Shown one piece after another: positions 52,770-63,166 of a stretch of 64,000 nt of DNA (positions are counted from its first letter, which is position 1; every line of letters begins with the position of its first letter). The position numbers and the translations under genes are program-made. The notes under the pieces were generated by a model. That model saw nothing but the letters and a program-made list of their open reading frames with translations, was not told the origin of the DNA and ran no database searches. This DNA comes from Acinetobacter variabilis (lineage in GTDB: Bacteria > Pseudomonadota > Gammaproteobacteria > Pseudomonadales > Moraxellaceae), in contig NZ_KB850117.1 of assembly GCF_000369625.1 (NCBI RefSeq), forward strand, positions 1 through 64,000, written 5' to 3'.

Positions 52770-53045
52770 ATGCCTAATCAGGTTGAAGATAAAAAAAAGA
52801 TTCTTCTACGCGTCAGAAAGATCAAAGGTCAGACGCAAGCGATTGAAAAAGCGTTAGAAGACAATGTGGAATGTGGTGCAATTCTGCAACAAATATGCTC
52901 TGTGCGTGGTGCTATTAATGGTTTAATGAATGAGATGTTAGAGGTTCATTTAAAAGACACTTTAGTATCAGGTGAAACCACAGAACAACAACGAAAAGAA
53001 GAATTGGCTGAAATCGCCAAGATTCTAAAATCATATTTAAAATAG
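52770..53045 (+). CDS. frmR: formaldehyde-responsive repressor FrmR
   Basis: The 91-residue all-helical DUF156-family regulator carries C35 (NVECGAILQQICSVRG) and H60, the formaldehyde-reactive and metal-like site of FrmR; C43 is an additional cysteine. Formaldehyde cross-links residues at this site and releases DNA. AAGGAGG precedes the ATG at optimal spacing. frmA follows after 21 bp, and an operator lies upstream. Confidence 0.9.
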   Translation: MPNQVEDKKKILLRVRKIKGQTQAIEKALEDNVECGAILQQICSVRGAINGLMNEMLEVHLKDTLVSGETTEQQRKEELAEIAKILKSYLK

Positions 53046-54179
<1,134 letters not shown>

Positions 54180-54197
54180 TTCCGTCAGACCTTATAC

Positions 54198-54237
54198 GAT
54201 TCCATGCATGTGCATCATGAATGACATGCATGGAATC
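54198..54237. repeat. 14-bp perfect palindrome between frmA and frmB
   Basis: GATTCCATGCATGT and ACATGCATGGAATC pair perfectly around a 12-base loop, 18 bp after the frmA stop. No T run follows. It may be an mRNA stabilising or attenuating hairpin or an operator. Confidence 0.6.
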
Positions 54238-54407
54238 CTCTAAAACGGCACATTATCTGTAAAACAGATCTAACTGTGCAGGCATCGTGTATAGGTTCAA
54301 TAAACCTGCCTACATTTTAAATCTTTATCACTATTCTCTGTGGAGAATGTCAGACTCTTTGTTTACTCGATTTCTCATGAAGTCTTGCTCAACATAGGTA
54401 ATTGATT

Positions 54408-55238
54408 ATGGAAATAATTGAGAAACATGCTTCTTTTGGTGGATCGCAAGAAGTGTATCGCCATCAGTCAATAGCATTAAACTGTTCAATGAAATTCTCA
54501 ATATATCTGCCACCTCATGATAAAGATGAGCGGTTGCCAGTTTTATATTGGTTATCAGGACTGACTTGCAACGAACAGAACTTTATTACTAAAGCCGGAG
54601 CACAAAAGTATGCGGCTGAACATAAAGTCATTATTGTTGCACCAGATACCAGCCCACGTGGAGAGGATGTACCAGATCATGCAGATTATGATTTAGGCCA
54701 AGGCGCAGGATTCTATGTGAATGCAACACAAGCACCCTGGTCACAGCATTTCAAAATGTATGATTATATTGTGGAAGAGCTCAGAAATCTGATTGACCTG
54801 AATTTTCCGACCAATCAAGTCCAAAGCATTATGGGGCATAGCATGGGTGGTCATGGTGCATTAGTAATTGGGTTAAAAAATCCTGAGCTGTATAAAAGTA
54901 TTTCTGCTTTTGCACCAATTGTTGCACCTAGCCAAGTACCTTGGGGGAAAAAGGCTTTCACACACTACCTAGGTGAAACCGAAACTTTATGGAAAAGCTA
55001 TGATGCGATTGAATTAATCAAAAACGCTGAAGTTCATTTACCTATTTTAGTGGATCAGGGAACAGCTGATGATTTTCTTGAAGAACAGTTAAGGCCTAAG
55101 CTTCTTAGTGATATTTGTTTGGAACAAGAATATCCTCTTACACTTAACCTAAGAGAAGGGTATGACCATAGCTATTACTTCATTGCGAGCTTTATAGAGA
55201 AACATCTAGAGTTTCACAGCAAATTCCTAGCTAAATAA
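54408..55238 (+). CDS. frmB: S-formylglutathione hydrolase
   Basis: The 276-residue esterase-D-type serine hydrolase finishes formaldehyde oxidation, giving formate and glutathione. The nucleophile S145 is in GHSMGGHG, the acid probably in DQGTADDFL and the histidine in GYDHSYYF. The ATG at 54408 is preferred to a TTG at 54402. The unusually long gap (228 bp) to frmA, with a palindrome, suggests separate control or its own promoter. Confidence 0.93.
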   Translation: MEIIEKHASFGGSQEVYRHQSIALNCSMKFSIYLPPHDKDERLPVLYWLSGLTCNEQNFITKAGAQKYAAEHKVIIVAPDTSPRGEDVPDHADYDLGQGAGFYVNATQAPWSQHFKMYDYIVEELRNLIDLNFPTNQVQSIMGHSMGGHGALVIGLKNPELYKSISAFAPIVAPSQVPWGKKAFTHYLGETETLWKSYDAIELIKNAEVHLPILVDQGTADDFLEEQLRPKLLSDICLEQEYPLTLNLREGYDHSYYFIASFIEKHLEFHSKFLAK

Positions 55239-55571
55239 CTTTCATAGATATGAGGATGTACATGTTGTTCTTGAATGTCTCTTGAGCAATATAATTTCCA
55301 GATGAAGAGGTCAGCTTATAAAGCTAAGGACGAATCAATTGATCCTTATATAACTAAGATTGAATTTAATCATCTCATATCTTAATTTTTTGATTCAAAT
55401 GTTAATGATATTAACTTGAATAAATTCATAGCATTATGCCGAAATAAAAAAATCAGATTTTGGCTCAGCTATGGGATTTTTTTTTAACTTTTATACAACA
55501 AAACTTTCTGACATGCATCCATTAGCAATGTCAGAATCGTTTTAATTCTAATCAATTGTGGAGTTTTAGTC
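55239..55571. other. intergenic region, no gene seen
   Basis: About 330 AT-rich bases. Near the end, GGCTCAGCTATGGGATTTTTTTTT has a T run, but the preceding stem is poor. The small monooxygenase gene that follows probably has its own promoter here (TTATACAACA region not convincing). Confidence 0.4.
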
Positions 55572-55874
55572 ATGCTTAAAACAGCTTTATATGTCCGCCT
55601 TGAAGCTAAACCGGGTAAAGAAGACGAAGTGGAAGCTTTCCTTAAAGCCGGTTTACCTATTGTAATGGAAGAACCTGCGACAGTTGCGTGGTTTGGCCTA
55701 CGTCTTGGACCTACAACATTTGGTATTTTTGATGCATTTCCTGATGAGGCGGGTCGCGAAGCACATTTATCTGGCAAGGTTGCAGCTGCTTTGATGGCTC
55801 AGGCCGATGAGCTATTTTCAGAGCCACCGTCTATTGAAAAAGTAGATGTTTTGGCGAGTAAACTACCAGCTTAA
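55572..55874 (+). CDS. antibiotic biosynthesis monooxygenase-like protein
   Basis: The 100-residue ferredoxin-like ABM protein (LKTALYVRLEAKPGKEDEVE; AWFGLRLGPTTFGIFDAFPD; HLSGKVAAALMAQADELF) is not close to the ABM protein at 47.1 kb. It is frequently seen with oxidoreductases. Stands alone between frmB and an IS remnant; a role in detoxifying small carbonyls or quinones is possible but not shown. Confidence 0.82.
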   Translation: MLKTALYVRLEAKPGKEDEVEAFLKAGLPIVMEEPATVAWFGLRLGPTTFGIFDAFPDEAGREAHLSGKVAAALMAQADELFSEPPSIEKVDVLASKLPA

Positions 55875-55929
55875 ACCGACGCTTAAATGTATGAGTGTGC
55901 TGCCTGAAATTTTGAATGAAAGGCAGCAC

Positions 55930-56275
55930 TTTAACCCTGTGAGGTTTGTCGGAGGCTTTTTATTCAAGTTGGGCTACTTTATTTGATGGCTTAATTTCAT
56001 CATTTACATGGGTCAATATCAAAACAGGGTAAATAAACGAATGCACCCATGTACATGCTTTATATTGAACCAATATATCTAATTTACTGTCGCATTTGTA
56101 CATCTGTTAAACCGTGCCAATCTGCTTTTAAATATTCAATCACCTCTGTTTTAGCCAATGCGTTCATGACCATGTCAGTAGTCATACGTGTTGATACCTT
56201 TCATCCAACAATCGCTCGTGAAAATACATCAATAATAAAAGCGGTATAGAACAAGCTTGGATTTTTTAACCATCA
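55930..56275 (-). mobile_element. decayed IS3-family remnant
   Basis: Scattered matches to the IS3 left end and orfB 3' part are seen: GTTTGTCGGAGGCTTTTTATT (in two pieces) near 55943, TTGAACCAATAT near 56068, CCAATCTGCTTTTAAATATT near 56119 and ATACATCAATAATAAAAGCG near 56224. Internal stretches are deleted. It is older than the other copies. Confidence 0.75.
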
Positions 56276-56305
56276 CTAAAGTTGCAAGCTGAAATAATTT
56301 TTATA

Positions 56306-56328
56306 AAAATAGACGACTGGTCTATTTT
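56306..56328. promoter_or_regulatory. TetR/NemR-type operator upstream of yqhD
   Basis: AAAATAGAC, GACTG, GTCTATTTT is a perfect nine-base inverted repeat 120 bp before yqhD. A related element (TAGACCGGTCGTA) lies at 60750 in front of the nemR-type gene, so both may be bound by that repressor. Confidence 0.65.
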
Positions 56329-56447
56329 TATGTATAGTCACCACATGGTGTAGGCAAAAGCCGCAGTGTTGTCCAATTTTTTAAAGTTTATTTGATGAAT
56401 AACGGTGGTTTTTCAAATCAATTAACTGATCATCCTAGGATAAAAAT

Positions 56448-57605
56448 ATGCTGAATTTTAACTTTTATAATCCGACCCGTATTATTTTTGGTGTCGATAC
56501 AATAGCTAAAATCAATGACTATGTGCCTACAGAAGCAAAAGTATTAATGTTGTTTGGTGGTGAAAGTGCACGTAAGAATGGTACTTTAGCTGAGGTACGT
56601 GAAGCATTAGGTGCAAGAGAAATTCATGAATTTGGCGGAATTGAGCCGAATCCGAGTTATGAAACCCTCATGAAAGCTGTAGAGCTGATTCGAGAACAAA
56701 AGATAGATTTCTTGATGGCTGTCGGTGGTGGATCGGTAATTGATGGTACTAAATTTATTGCAGCAGCAGTCAATTATACAGGGGATACATGGGAGATTTT
56801 AGAAACCCATGGTACTAAAATTACTCAAGCTTTGCCTTTTGCGAGTGTACTCACCCTTCCGGCAACTGGTTCAGAAATGAATAGCGGTGGGGTAGTCACC
56901 AGAAAATCGACCCAAGCCAAATTGTCATTTAGCAGTCCCTATGTTTTTCCACAATTTTCCGTACTCGATCCGAATAAAACTTTTAGCTTGCCGACGCGCC
57001 AGTTGGCTAATGGCGTGGTCGATGCATTTATTCATGTCATGGAACAGTACTTAACTTACCCTGTGAATGCACAAGTACAAGATCGTTTTGCCGAAGGTCT
57101 ATTGCAAACTCTGATTGAGATTGGACCGAAAATCTTGGAAGATTCAGCAGATTATGACACGCGTGCGAATTTGATGTGGGCTGCTAGCATGGCACTGAAT
57201 GGGCTAATTGGAGCTGGGGTACCACAAGATTGGTCAACCCATTTGATTGGACATGAGCTCACGGCTTTATATGGTATTGATCATGCTCGTACCTTGGCCA
57301 TTGTGTTGCCGGCCAATCTACATGTACGTCGTCAAGAGAAGCGAGAAAAATTACTACAGTATGCAGCTCGTGTCTGGCAGATTGTCGAAGGTGATGAAGA
57401 ACAACGTATGCATACTGCTATTGCTCGTACTCGAGCCTTCTTTGAGCAACTTGGATTGCCGACTCGTCTTAGCGATTATGGACTGGGGGAGACAGATATT
57501 GAGATCATCATTACGCAACTTAAATCACATAATCTTACACAGCTAGGCGAACATAAAAATGTTTCATTAGAGATCAGTCGCCAAATTCTCGAGATGAGTA
57601 TCTAA
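56448..57605 (+). CDS. yqhD: NADPH-dependent aldehyde reductase YqhD
   Basis: The 385-residue iron/zinc alcohol dehydrogenase family protein closely follows E. coli YqhD: GGIEPNPSYETLMKA, VGGGSVIDGTKF, LTLPATGSEMN. Metal ligands are D192, H196, H265 and H279. YqhD reduces short-chain and lipid-peroxide-derived aldehydes, including methylglyoxal and acrolein, to alcohols. A palindromic operator upstream links it to electrophile sensing by the TetR gene at 60.1 kb. Confidence 0.93.
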   Translation: MLNFNFYNPTRIIFGVDTIAKINDYVPTEAKVLMLFGGESARKNGTLAEVREALGAREIHEFGGIEPNPSYETLMKAVELIREQKIDFLMAVGGGSVIDGTKFIAAAVNYTGDTWEILETHGTKITQALPFASVLTLPATGSEMNSGGVVTRKSTQAKLSFSSPYVFPQFSVLDPNKTFSLPTRQLANGVVDAFIHVMEQYLTYPVNAQVQDRFAEGLLQTLIEIGPKILEDSADYDTRANLMWAASMALNGLIGAGVPQDWSTHLIGHELTALYGIDHARTLAIVLPANLHVRRQEKREKLLQYAARVWQIVEGDEEQRMHTAIARTRAFFEQLGLPTRLSDYGLGETDIEIIITQLKSHNLTQLGEHKNVSLEISRQILEMSI

Positions 57606-57680
57606 GCTAAATGCGCGTATCTGGCATGCTCTGACCCTGTAACAATGCTCCTCAATCATGAAAATTATTGGAGAAATAAC

Positions 57681-58358
57681 ATGAAAATTTTAATCGTTTT
57701 AACCTCACATGATCAACTTGGCAATACTGGTAAGAAAACAGGTTTCTGGCTAGAGGAACTTGCTGCACCGTATTACACCTTTATTGACTCTGGTGCTGAA
57801 GTTACGCTGGCGTCGCCTCAAGGTGGGCAGCCACCACTAGATCCGAAAAGTAATTTAGCCGATGCTCAAACTGAAACCACTCATCGTTTTGAAGCAGATC
57901 CAACTGCAATGCAAGCATTGGCACAGACGCATAAACTTAGCGAAATTTCTGTAGCTGATTATGATGCAGTGTTTTATCCAGGCGGGCATGGCCCATTGTG
58001 GGATTTAGCAGAAGATCCGATTTCAATTTCTCTGATTGAACAGGCGATTCAGTCTGGCAAACCTGTTGCAGCAGTGTGTCATGCCCCGGGTGTTCTTCGT
58101 CATGTGAAAGCGAGTAATGGAGCGCCTTTAGTTAGCGGTAAATTAGTGACTGGTTTCACCAATACTGAGGAGGCCGCTGTAGGTTTGACTGAAATTGTAC
58201 CATTTTTAGTCGAAGACATGCTTAAACAAAACGGTGGTCATTATTCTAAAGTGGATGATTGGCAAGTATATGTTCAAGTAGATGGCTTGCTGGTTACTGG
58301 ACAAAATCCAGCCTCTTCTGCTGCAACCGCTACAGCATTACTTCAATTGTTGAAATAA
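57681..58358 (+). CDS. DJ-1/PfpI-family protein (glyoxalase III-like)
   Basis: The 225-residue product has the nucleophile elbow with C133 (AAVCHAPGVL), the conserved acidic residue region GFWLEELAAPY (E25 or E26) and the GGHGPLWDL oxyanion region, as in HchA/YhbO-type glyoxalases. Such proteins convert glyoxals to hydroxy acids or repair glycation. Being directly after yqhD fits reactive-carbonyl removal. ATG 57681 is used, with GGAG before it; a longer frame from 57645 is less likely. Confidence 0.88.
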   Translation: MKILIVLTSHDQLGNTGKKTGFWLEELAAPYYTFIDSGAEVTLASPQGGQPPLDPKSNLADAQTETTHRFEADPTAMQALAQTHKLSEISVADYDAVFYPGGHGPLWDLAEDPISISLIEQAIQSGKPVAAVCHAPGVLRHVKASNGAPLVSGKLVTGFTNTEEAAVGLTEIVPFLVEDMLKQNGGHYSKVDDWQVYVQVDGLLVTGQNPASSAATATALLQLLK

Positions 58359-58561
58359 AGAGTAGCTAGTGTGTGTTGTGGTGCTTAGCAGTGAATAAAA
58401 CTTCTGATTCTGAGCAACTGGCGCAATAAGCAAAATAACCCTCATTTAATGGTGAAGGGCCTGAGTGAATAGCTTTTCTTCCTTTATTTTTCTATATACA
58501 GGAAGGAAGGGTATTTTTTTAGTTTAGATCAATTTAGTCATGATTACTTGGATACAATGAA

Positions 58562-59688
58562 ATGAAGACCAGCAAACTTTTTCAAAATTTAAGCTTAGGC
58601 CCTTATGTTTTGCAAAACCGTATTGTATTGCCACCATTAACGCGGTCGCGCAGTACTCAGCCAGGTAATATTCCAAATGAATTAATGGCAACCTATTATC
58701 AACAGCGTGCCGGGGCAGGATTTATGGTCATCGAAGGTACGCAAATCGAGCCACGTGGTCAAGGCTATGCTTGGACTCCCGGTATTTACAGCCCTGAACA
58801 GATTGCTGGATGGCGTAAAGTGACGGAAGCAGTGCATGCTAAAGGAGGCATTATTTTTGCACAGCTTTGGCATGTTGGGCGTGTTTCACATACATCTTTG
58901 CAACCCGATCATGCATCACCGGTCGCACCCTCTGCTATCAGGGCTGATAGTAATGTTAAAGTCTTTATTGAGACCGGGCCTAATGCTGGGACCTTGGCTG
59001 ATCCTTCAATGCCACGTGCTTTAAGCAATGCAGAAGTTAAAGAATTAGTGCAACTCTATGCTCAAGCAGCACGCAATGCCTTGCTGCTGGTTTTGATGGG
59101 GTTGAAATTCATTGTGCAAATGGTTATTTGGTGAATCAATTTATCTCTGCACATAGTAACCACCGTGAAGATGAATATGGTGGATCACTAAACAATCGTT
59201 TGCGTTTTTTACGTGAAGTAGTAGAGGCAGTTGCTGAGGTGGTTGGTGCAGATCGTTTAGGAGTGCGTTTTGCCCCGCTATTTGAAAGTACAGAGGAAGA
59301 TCGTGTTTACATAGGGTTGGTTGAAGATGATCCACATGTGACTTATATTGAAGCCATAAAAATACTTGAAGAAGTTGGGATTGCCTATTTATCGATTGCA
59401 GAAGCTGATTGGGATAATGCACCAGAACTTCCTCATGATTTTCGTAGAGATGTCAGAGACACTTTTAGTGGTCGGATTATTTATGCAGGTCGATATACGG
59501 CAGAAAGAGGGACTCGAATTTTAGAGGTAGGTCTGGCCGATTTAATTGCATTTGGACGTCCATTTATTGCGAATCCAGATTTACCCGATCGCATCGCTAA
59601 TGGCTGGCCATTGAATGCAGTAGATGCAAGCACTATGTATGGTGGGACGGAAAAAGGCTATATTGATTATCCAGCTTACGCAGATTAA
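58562..59688 (+). pseudogene. nemA: NemA-type old yellow enzyme, frameshifted
   Basis: Two frames (58562-59134 and 59128-59688) together give one OYE of about 370 residues: LPPLTRSRSTQPGNIPNELM, TEGTQ-like IEGTQIEPRGQGY, FAQLWHVGRVSH, then after the break VNQFISAHSNHREDEYGGSL and GRPFIANPDLPDRIANG. The break lies near 59083, where AAGFDGVEIHCANGYL would be read with one extra base; a lost G in TTGGCT explains it. OYE-type NemA reduces N-ethylmaleimide, enones and nitro compounds with FMN and NADPH. Mutation or assembly error cannot be told apart. Confidence 0.85.
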
Positions 59689-59706
59689 TCTCGACTAAGT
59701 GAGTTA

Positions 59707-59733
59707 TTTTGCCAACCTTTGTGGTTGGCAAAA
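59707..59733. terminator. bidirectional terminator after nemA
   Basis: A perfect eleven-pair stem TTTTGCCAACC / GGTTGGCAAAA with loop TTTGT separates the convergent nemA and DUF2798 genes. Confidence 0.85.
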
Positions 59734-59771
59734 TAAGAGCTTAGGATTGCTGTTGCCAGCACAATTTTTTG

Positions 59772-60002
59772 TTAAAACAAATTCTTAAAATTTTTTAGCT
59801 GTGTAATGAGCCAACCTGCCAGTGGGAAAGAAATCAGTTGCGTTACTGGCACTAATACTATGACTTCAATCAACACCATCATCGGGAAACTTTGATGCTG
59901 AGTAATTGGCTTTAATAAAGTGAGTACTAGTAATAGTGTGAGATATAAGCCTAAATATCCGACTAAAATACGAGTCATGAGGGCTTTAGAAGGAGAATTC
60001 AT
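59772..60002 (-). CDS. DUF2798-like small membrane protein
   Basis: The 76-residue product has two membrane helices (about 12-30 and 42-63) with the loop KPITQHQSFP and the phrase PVTQLISFPLAGWLI, fitting DUF2798, a two-helix family of unknown function often near TetR regulators. It follows the nemR-type gene (110 bp gap) in the same direction. Confidence 0.7.
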   Translation of the reverse strand: MNSPSKALMTRILVGYLGLYLTLLLVLTLLKPITQHQSFPMMVLIEVIVLVPVTQLISFPLAGWLITQLKNFKNLF

Positions 60003-60112
60003 TGCGCGCTATACTCATTGACTGTAAATCGATCTAATAGCAATACATGAATAAGTAATCATTGGGTTGCTATCATAAATCATTAATTATGTTGTTGATA
60101 TTTAATTTAATT

Positions 60113-60721
60113 TTATGAATCTTCACTTTTTAATAGAAATTTAGTTGCTCTCAGAGCTTGATGTAATGGCGTTTTATCTTTTTGCAACTTACTCAGTAAT
60201 GCTGCACCTAACCACATTTGGTAAAGTACTTGTGCCAACGTCGAGGCCTCAGTATCTGCTTGGATAGACTGATCCTGTTTTCCCAAATCAATTAAAGCAG
60301 CAATCCGTTGGATTACATCATCGACGCCAGCGGACATAATGGAGCGCATATCTTCAGATAGATCGGCAACTTCTGCGGCAAGTTTCACAATTAAACAGCT
60401 ATCCGCCCAACCACACTTTGTTTCAGGATCTTCTATCCATAAATTAAAATACTCAATCAGCTTTTGATAAGGGGATTTATCGCTACGCCATACATCATTT
60501 AAACGGACTTGGTAATTATCCACATAATGTTGTACCAATTCACATCCGAAAGCCTCCTTGGATTGGAAATAATGATAAAACGAGCCTTTAGGGATCTCAC
60601 AGCTCTGTAAAATTTCCTGTAATCCTACACCAGTAAAACCTTTATGCAAAATCAGGTCTGAACTGGTATTAAGAATGTGTAAGCGCTTCGCTTCAGACTT
60701 TTTAATAGGATTAGGCTTCAT
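60113..60721 (-). CDS. nemR: TetR-family repressor NemR-like
   Basis: The 202-residue regulator has the TetR HTH with GFTGVGLQEILQSCEIPKGS FYHYF (about 28-52) and a ligand domain close to E. coli NemR: ADSCLIVKLAAEVADLSEDM carries C109, aligning with the redox-sensitive NemR cysteine; C103 and C41 are also present. NemR responds to electrophiles such as N-ethylmaleimide, methylglyoxal and bleach. An operator-like palindrome lies 28 bp before the start. A repressor of nemA, yqhD and the curA-GST genes is inferred. Confidence 0.88.
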   Translation of the reverse strand: MKPNPIKKSEAKRLHILNTSSDLILHKGFTGVGLQEILQSCEIPKGSFYHYFQSKEAFGCELVQHYVDNYQVRLNDVWRSDKSPYQKLIEYFNLWIEDPETKCGWADSCLIVKLAAEVADLSEDMRSIMSAGVDDVIQRIAALIDLGKQDQSIQADTEASTLAQVLYQMWLGAALLSKLQKDKTPLHQALRATKFLLKSEDS

Positions 60722-60748
60722 ATTAATTATTTACTCTATTGTAAAAAA

Positions 60749-60763
60749 ATAGACCGGTCGTAT
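60749..60763. promoter_or_regulatory. NemR-type operator in the nemR/curA spacer
   Basis: TAGACCGGTCGTA includes the perfect palindrome GACCGGTC (60752-60759) and shares TAGAC with the operator at 56310. It sits in the 144-bp spacer between the divergent nemR and curA-like genes, so one site could control both. Confidence 0.65.
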
Positions 60764-60865
60764 TGTTTTCTATTATAACTCATCTACAATGGATGTAAAG
60801 AAATTTTAATCCTAATTTTTGATTGTGAATAGAAATACTTCTAAATAAAACATGGAGTTATATGT

Positions 60866-61885
60866 GTGAAAACAGTTATTAATCAACATATCGTTTTAGC
60901 TAAACGGCCAGTCGGTGAGCCAAAACACAGCGATTTTCGTATTGAGCAAGTTGAGCTCAATGAACTTAAACAAGGCGAAATGTTGTTAAAGACCATTTAC
61001 TTGTCACTCGATCCTTATATGCGTGGTCGCATGAGTGATGCTCCTTCATATGCAGCACCGGTTGAAATTGGCGAAGTGATGGTCGGTGGAACAGTCAGTC
61101 AAGTGGTAGCCTCTAAAAACCCAAAATTCAAAGAAGGCGAGTGGGTTCTTTCAGGAAATGGCTGGCAGGGCTACGCAATTTCTAATGGGACTGCATGTCA
61201 AAGCTTAGGTATGCAACCTGAACATCCATCTTGGGCACTGGGTATTTTGGGAATGCCAGGATTTACTGCTTATATGGGGCTGTTGGACATTGGTCAGCCT
61301 AAAGCCGGTGAAACTTTAGTCGTTGCAGCTGCAACGGGACCTGTTGGTGCTACGGTTGGACAGATTGGCAAAATTAAAGGTTGTCGCGTGGTTGGCATCG
61401 CAGGTGGGTCTGAAAAATGTCGTTATGCAGTAGAAGAGCTCGGCTTCGATGCTTGTATCAATCATCATGATGAAAATTTTGCAGAACAATTACAACAAGC
61501 AGTTCCCAACGGTATTGATATTTATTATGAGAATGTAGGGGGTAAAGTGTTTGATGCGGTATGGCCATTGCTTAACTCTGCGGCACGTGTACCGGTGTGT
61601 GGTGTGGTTTCCCAATATAACTCTACCGAGCAAGCACAAGAGCTAGACCGTTTACCGGGCTTTATTTCCACCCTTTTAAGAAAGCGTATTCGCATGCAAG
61701 GCTTTATTATTTTTGATGATTATGGCAGTCAGTATCCGGAATTCTATCAGCAAATGTCTGAATGGTTGAAAGACGGAAAAATCAAATATAAAGAGCATAT
61801 AGTGCAAGGTTTAGATAACACGATTAATGCTTTCAATGGTATGTTGAAAGGCGAAAACTTTGGCAAAGTGGTTGTAAAAATTTAA
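60866..61885 (+). CDS. curA: NADPH-dependent enone reductase (CurA-like MDR)
   Basis: The 339-residue zinc-free MDR enzyme resembles E. coli CurA and plant 2-alkenal reductases: TIYLSLDPYMRGRMSD, GMPGFTAYMGLLDIG, VVAAATGPVGATVGQIGK and the NVGG motif region YYENVGGKVFDAV. It reduces carbon-carbon double bonds of unsaturated aldehydes and ketones. It starts at GTG 60866, preceded by GGAG; a nearby ATG at 60862 is out of frame. A glutathione transferase follows after 16 bp. Confidence 0.88.
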   Translation: MKTVINQHIVLAKRPVGEPKHSDFRIEQVELNELKQGEMLLKTIYLSLDPYMRGRMSDAPSYAAPVEIGEVMVGGTVSQVVASKNPKFKEGEWVLSGNGWQGYAISNGTACQSLGMQPEHPSWALGILGMPGFTAYMGLLDIGQPKAGETLVVAAATGPVGATVGQIGKIKGCRVVGIAGGSEKCRYAVEELGFDACINHHDENFAEQLQQAVPNGIDIYYENVGGKVFDAVWPLLNSAARVPVCGVVSQYNSTEQAQELDRLPGFISTLLRKRIRMQGFIIFDDYGSQYPEFYQQMSEWLKDGKIKYKEHIVQGLDNTINAFNGMLKGENFGKVVVKI

Positions 61886-61901
61886 AAAAATAGGAATTAT
61901 C

Positions 61902-62540
61902 ATGATTACACTACATCATTTAGATCAATCACGTTCTTTTCGCATTTTGTGGTTACTTGAAGAAATCAAGCAGCCCTATGAGCTGAAACGCTATTATCGT
62001 GACTCAAGCACGCATTTGGCCCCTGAATCTTTAAAAACCATCCATCCTTTAGGGAAATCTCCAGTATTGAAATGGGATGGCAAAGTTATTGCAGAGTCAG
62101 GCGCAATCGTTGAGTTATTAATTCAGAAACTTGCGCCGCATTTAGCACCAGATATGGATGAACCTACCTATGTCGATTATCTACAGTGGATTCATTTCTC
62201 AGAAAGCTCTGCCATGCTGCCATTTTTGTTAAAAACGTTTAATGCGCTAGAAACCAAGCAGGGTACGAAGTTGGTATTTCTAGAAAATTATACTCAAGTT
62301 GAGTTTGATAAAGTATTTAGCTATTTAAATGAATATTTAAAAGATAAAGAATTTTTAGTGGCAGACCGTTTAACCGGTGCTGACTTTATGATGGGCTTTG
62401 GACTACATGCTTTAGTTTATCATATGGGACAAGGTGAAAATTATCCGCATATCCAACGTTATGTAGCAGGTTTAAGCCAACTACCTAGCTGGCAAGCCGC
62501 AGTACAAATTGAACAAAATGGTGTGAAAAGTCAAAAATAG
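61902..62540 (+). CDS. glutathione S-transferase
   Basis: The 212-residue product has a thioredoxin-like N-terminal domain (SRSFRILWLLEEIKQPYEL; HPLGKSPVLKWDGKVIAESG with the cis-Pro and ES glutathione-binding motif) and an all-helical C-terminal domain (FLVADRLTGADFMMGF). Conjugation of electrophiles to glutathione is expected. It shares a transcript with the enone reductase and probably NemR control. Confidence 0.9.
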   Translation: MITLHHLDQSRSFRILWLLEEIKQPYELKRYYRDSSTHLAPESLKTIHPLGKSPVLKWDGKVIAESGAIVELLIQKLAPHLAPDMDEPTYVDYLQWIHFSESSAMLPFLLKTFNALETKQGTKLVFLENYTQVEFDKVFSYLNEYLKDKEFLVADRLTGADFMMGFGLHALVYHMGQGENYPHIQRYVAGLSQLPSWQAAVQIEQNGVKSQK

Positions 62541-62949
62541 CAAGATTGTTTTTTAAGGCAATTGAGAAAAAGAATCGTCATTGACAAGTACATCTAGTTA
62601 TAAAATAAGCTGACACTTATTTAAATTAAACGCCTAATGAATTTCATCGGGCGTTCTTTATTTTAAAGATAAGGAATTACCATTATTTAAGACAAGTTTC
62701 GCCTATTCTTTCACTGCAAATTCCTATCAAAAGGGCTTGAATATCACGACGGTTACGTTGAAAGATATAATCAACTTTTGAAAGAAAAGTGACTAACGCA
62801 CAGCAAGATTAAATTATTCCTCGGGGGATTGAACAAGTGATCTACATCATTTTACTAACATAAACACATATAAGTAAAAATCACGCCCCGTTTAACTGGC
62901 AATAGTTTTTGAACCCTGGTATAAAAGCTTAAAAAAATCTAGCAAGTCT
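62541..62949. other. intergenic region, only a terminator supported
   Basis: Apart from the hairpin at 62628 no feature is convincing. One frame (DKFRLFFHCKFLSKGLEYHD, near 62690-62789) reads somewhat protein-like but is short and unrecognised. Confidence 0.4.
62628..62665 (+). terminator. terminator of the curA-GST unit
   Basis: AAACGCCTAATGA pairs with TCATCGGGCGTT (one mismatch) and is followed by CTTTATTTTA, 88 bp after the GST stop. Confidence 0.7.
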
Positions 62950-63106
62950 TTATTTAATGTCAATACTCATCCAGTATTGAGGTTTTTTATCTTTTCTTGC
63001 CTGTGATCTAGGTTGTAATACTCTAATTTCATATTCACCTGAAGCAGGTAAAATATAAATACCATTATTATCAAGCTCTGGAGAATATTCTCCAAGATTG
63101 CAATAT
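62950..63106 (-). pseudogene. 3' fragment of a small periplasmic protein gene
   Basis: The minus strand reads about 51 residues (YCNLGEYSPELDNNGIYILP, then ASGEYEIRVLQPRSQARKDK) before TAA. The pattern LP-x-GEYEIRVxQxRSxARK recalls the C-terminal half of g-type lysozyme inhibitor-like or pre-peptidase-like domains. The start is missing; an IS5 fragment lies close upstream. Identity is a guess. Confidence 0.4.
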
Positions 63107-63166
63107 CAATATGCTTTTGTCTTCTACAAAGCATGGTGTACGAATATCACTGATATTCGGGGCTGC

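Noticed and set aside
62850..62895. Possible further pdif site (TACTAACATAA near 62858)
   Set aside because: The second half (ATAAGTAAAAA) does not match a XerC-type half, so this is probably chance in AT-rich DNA.
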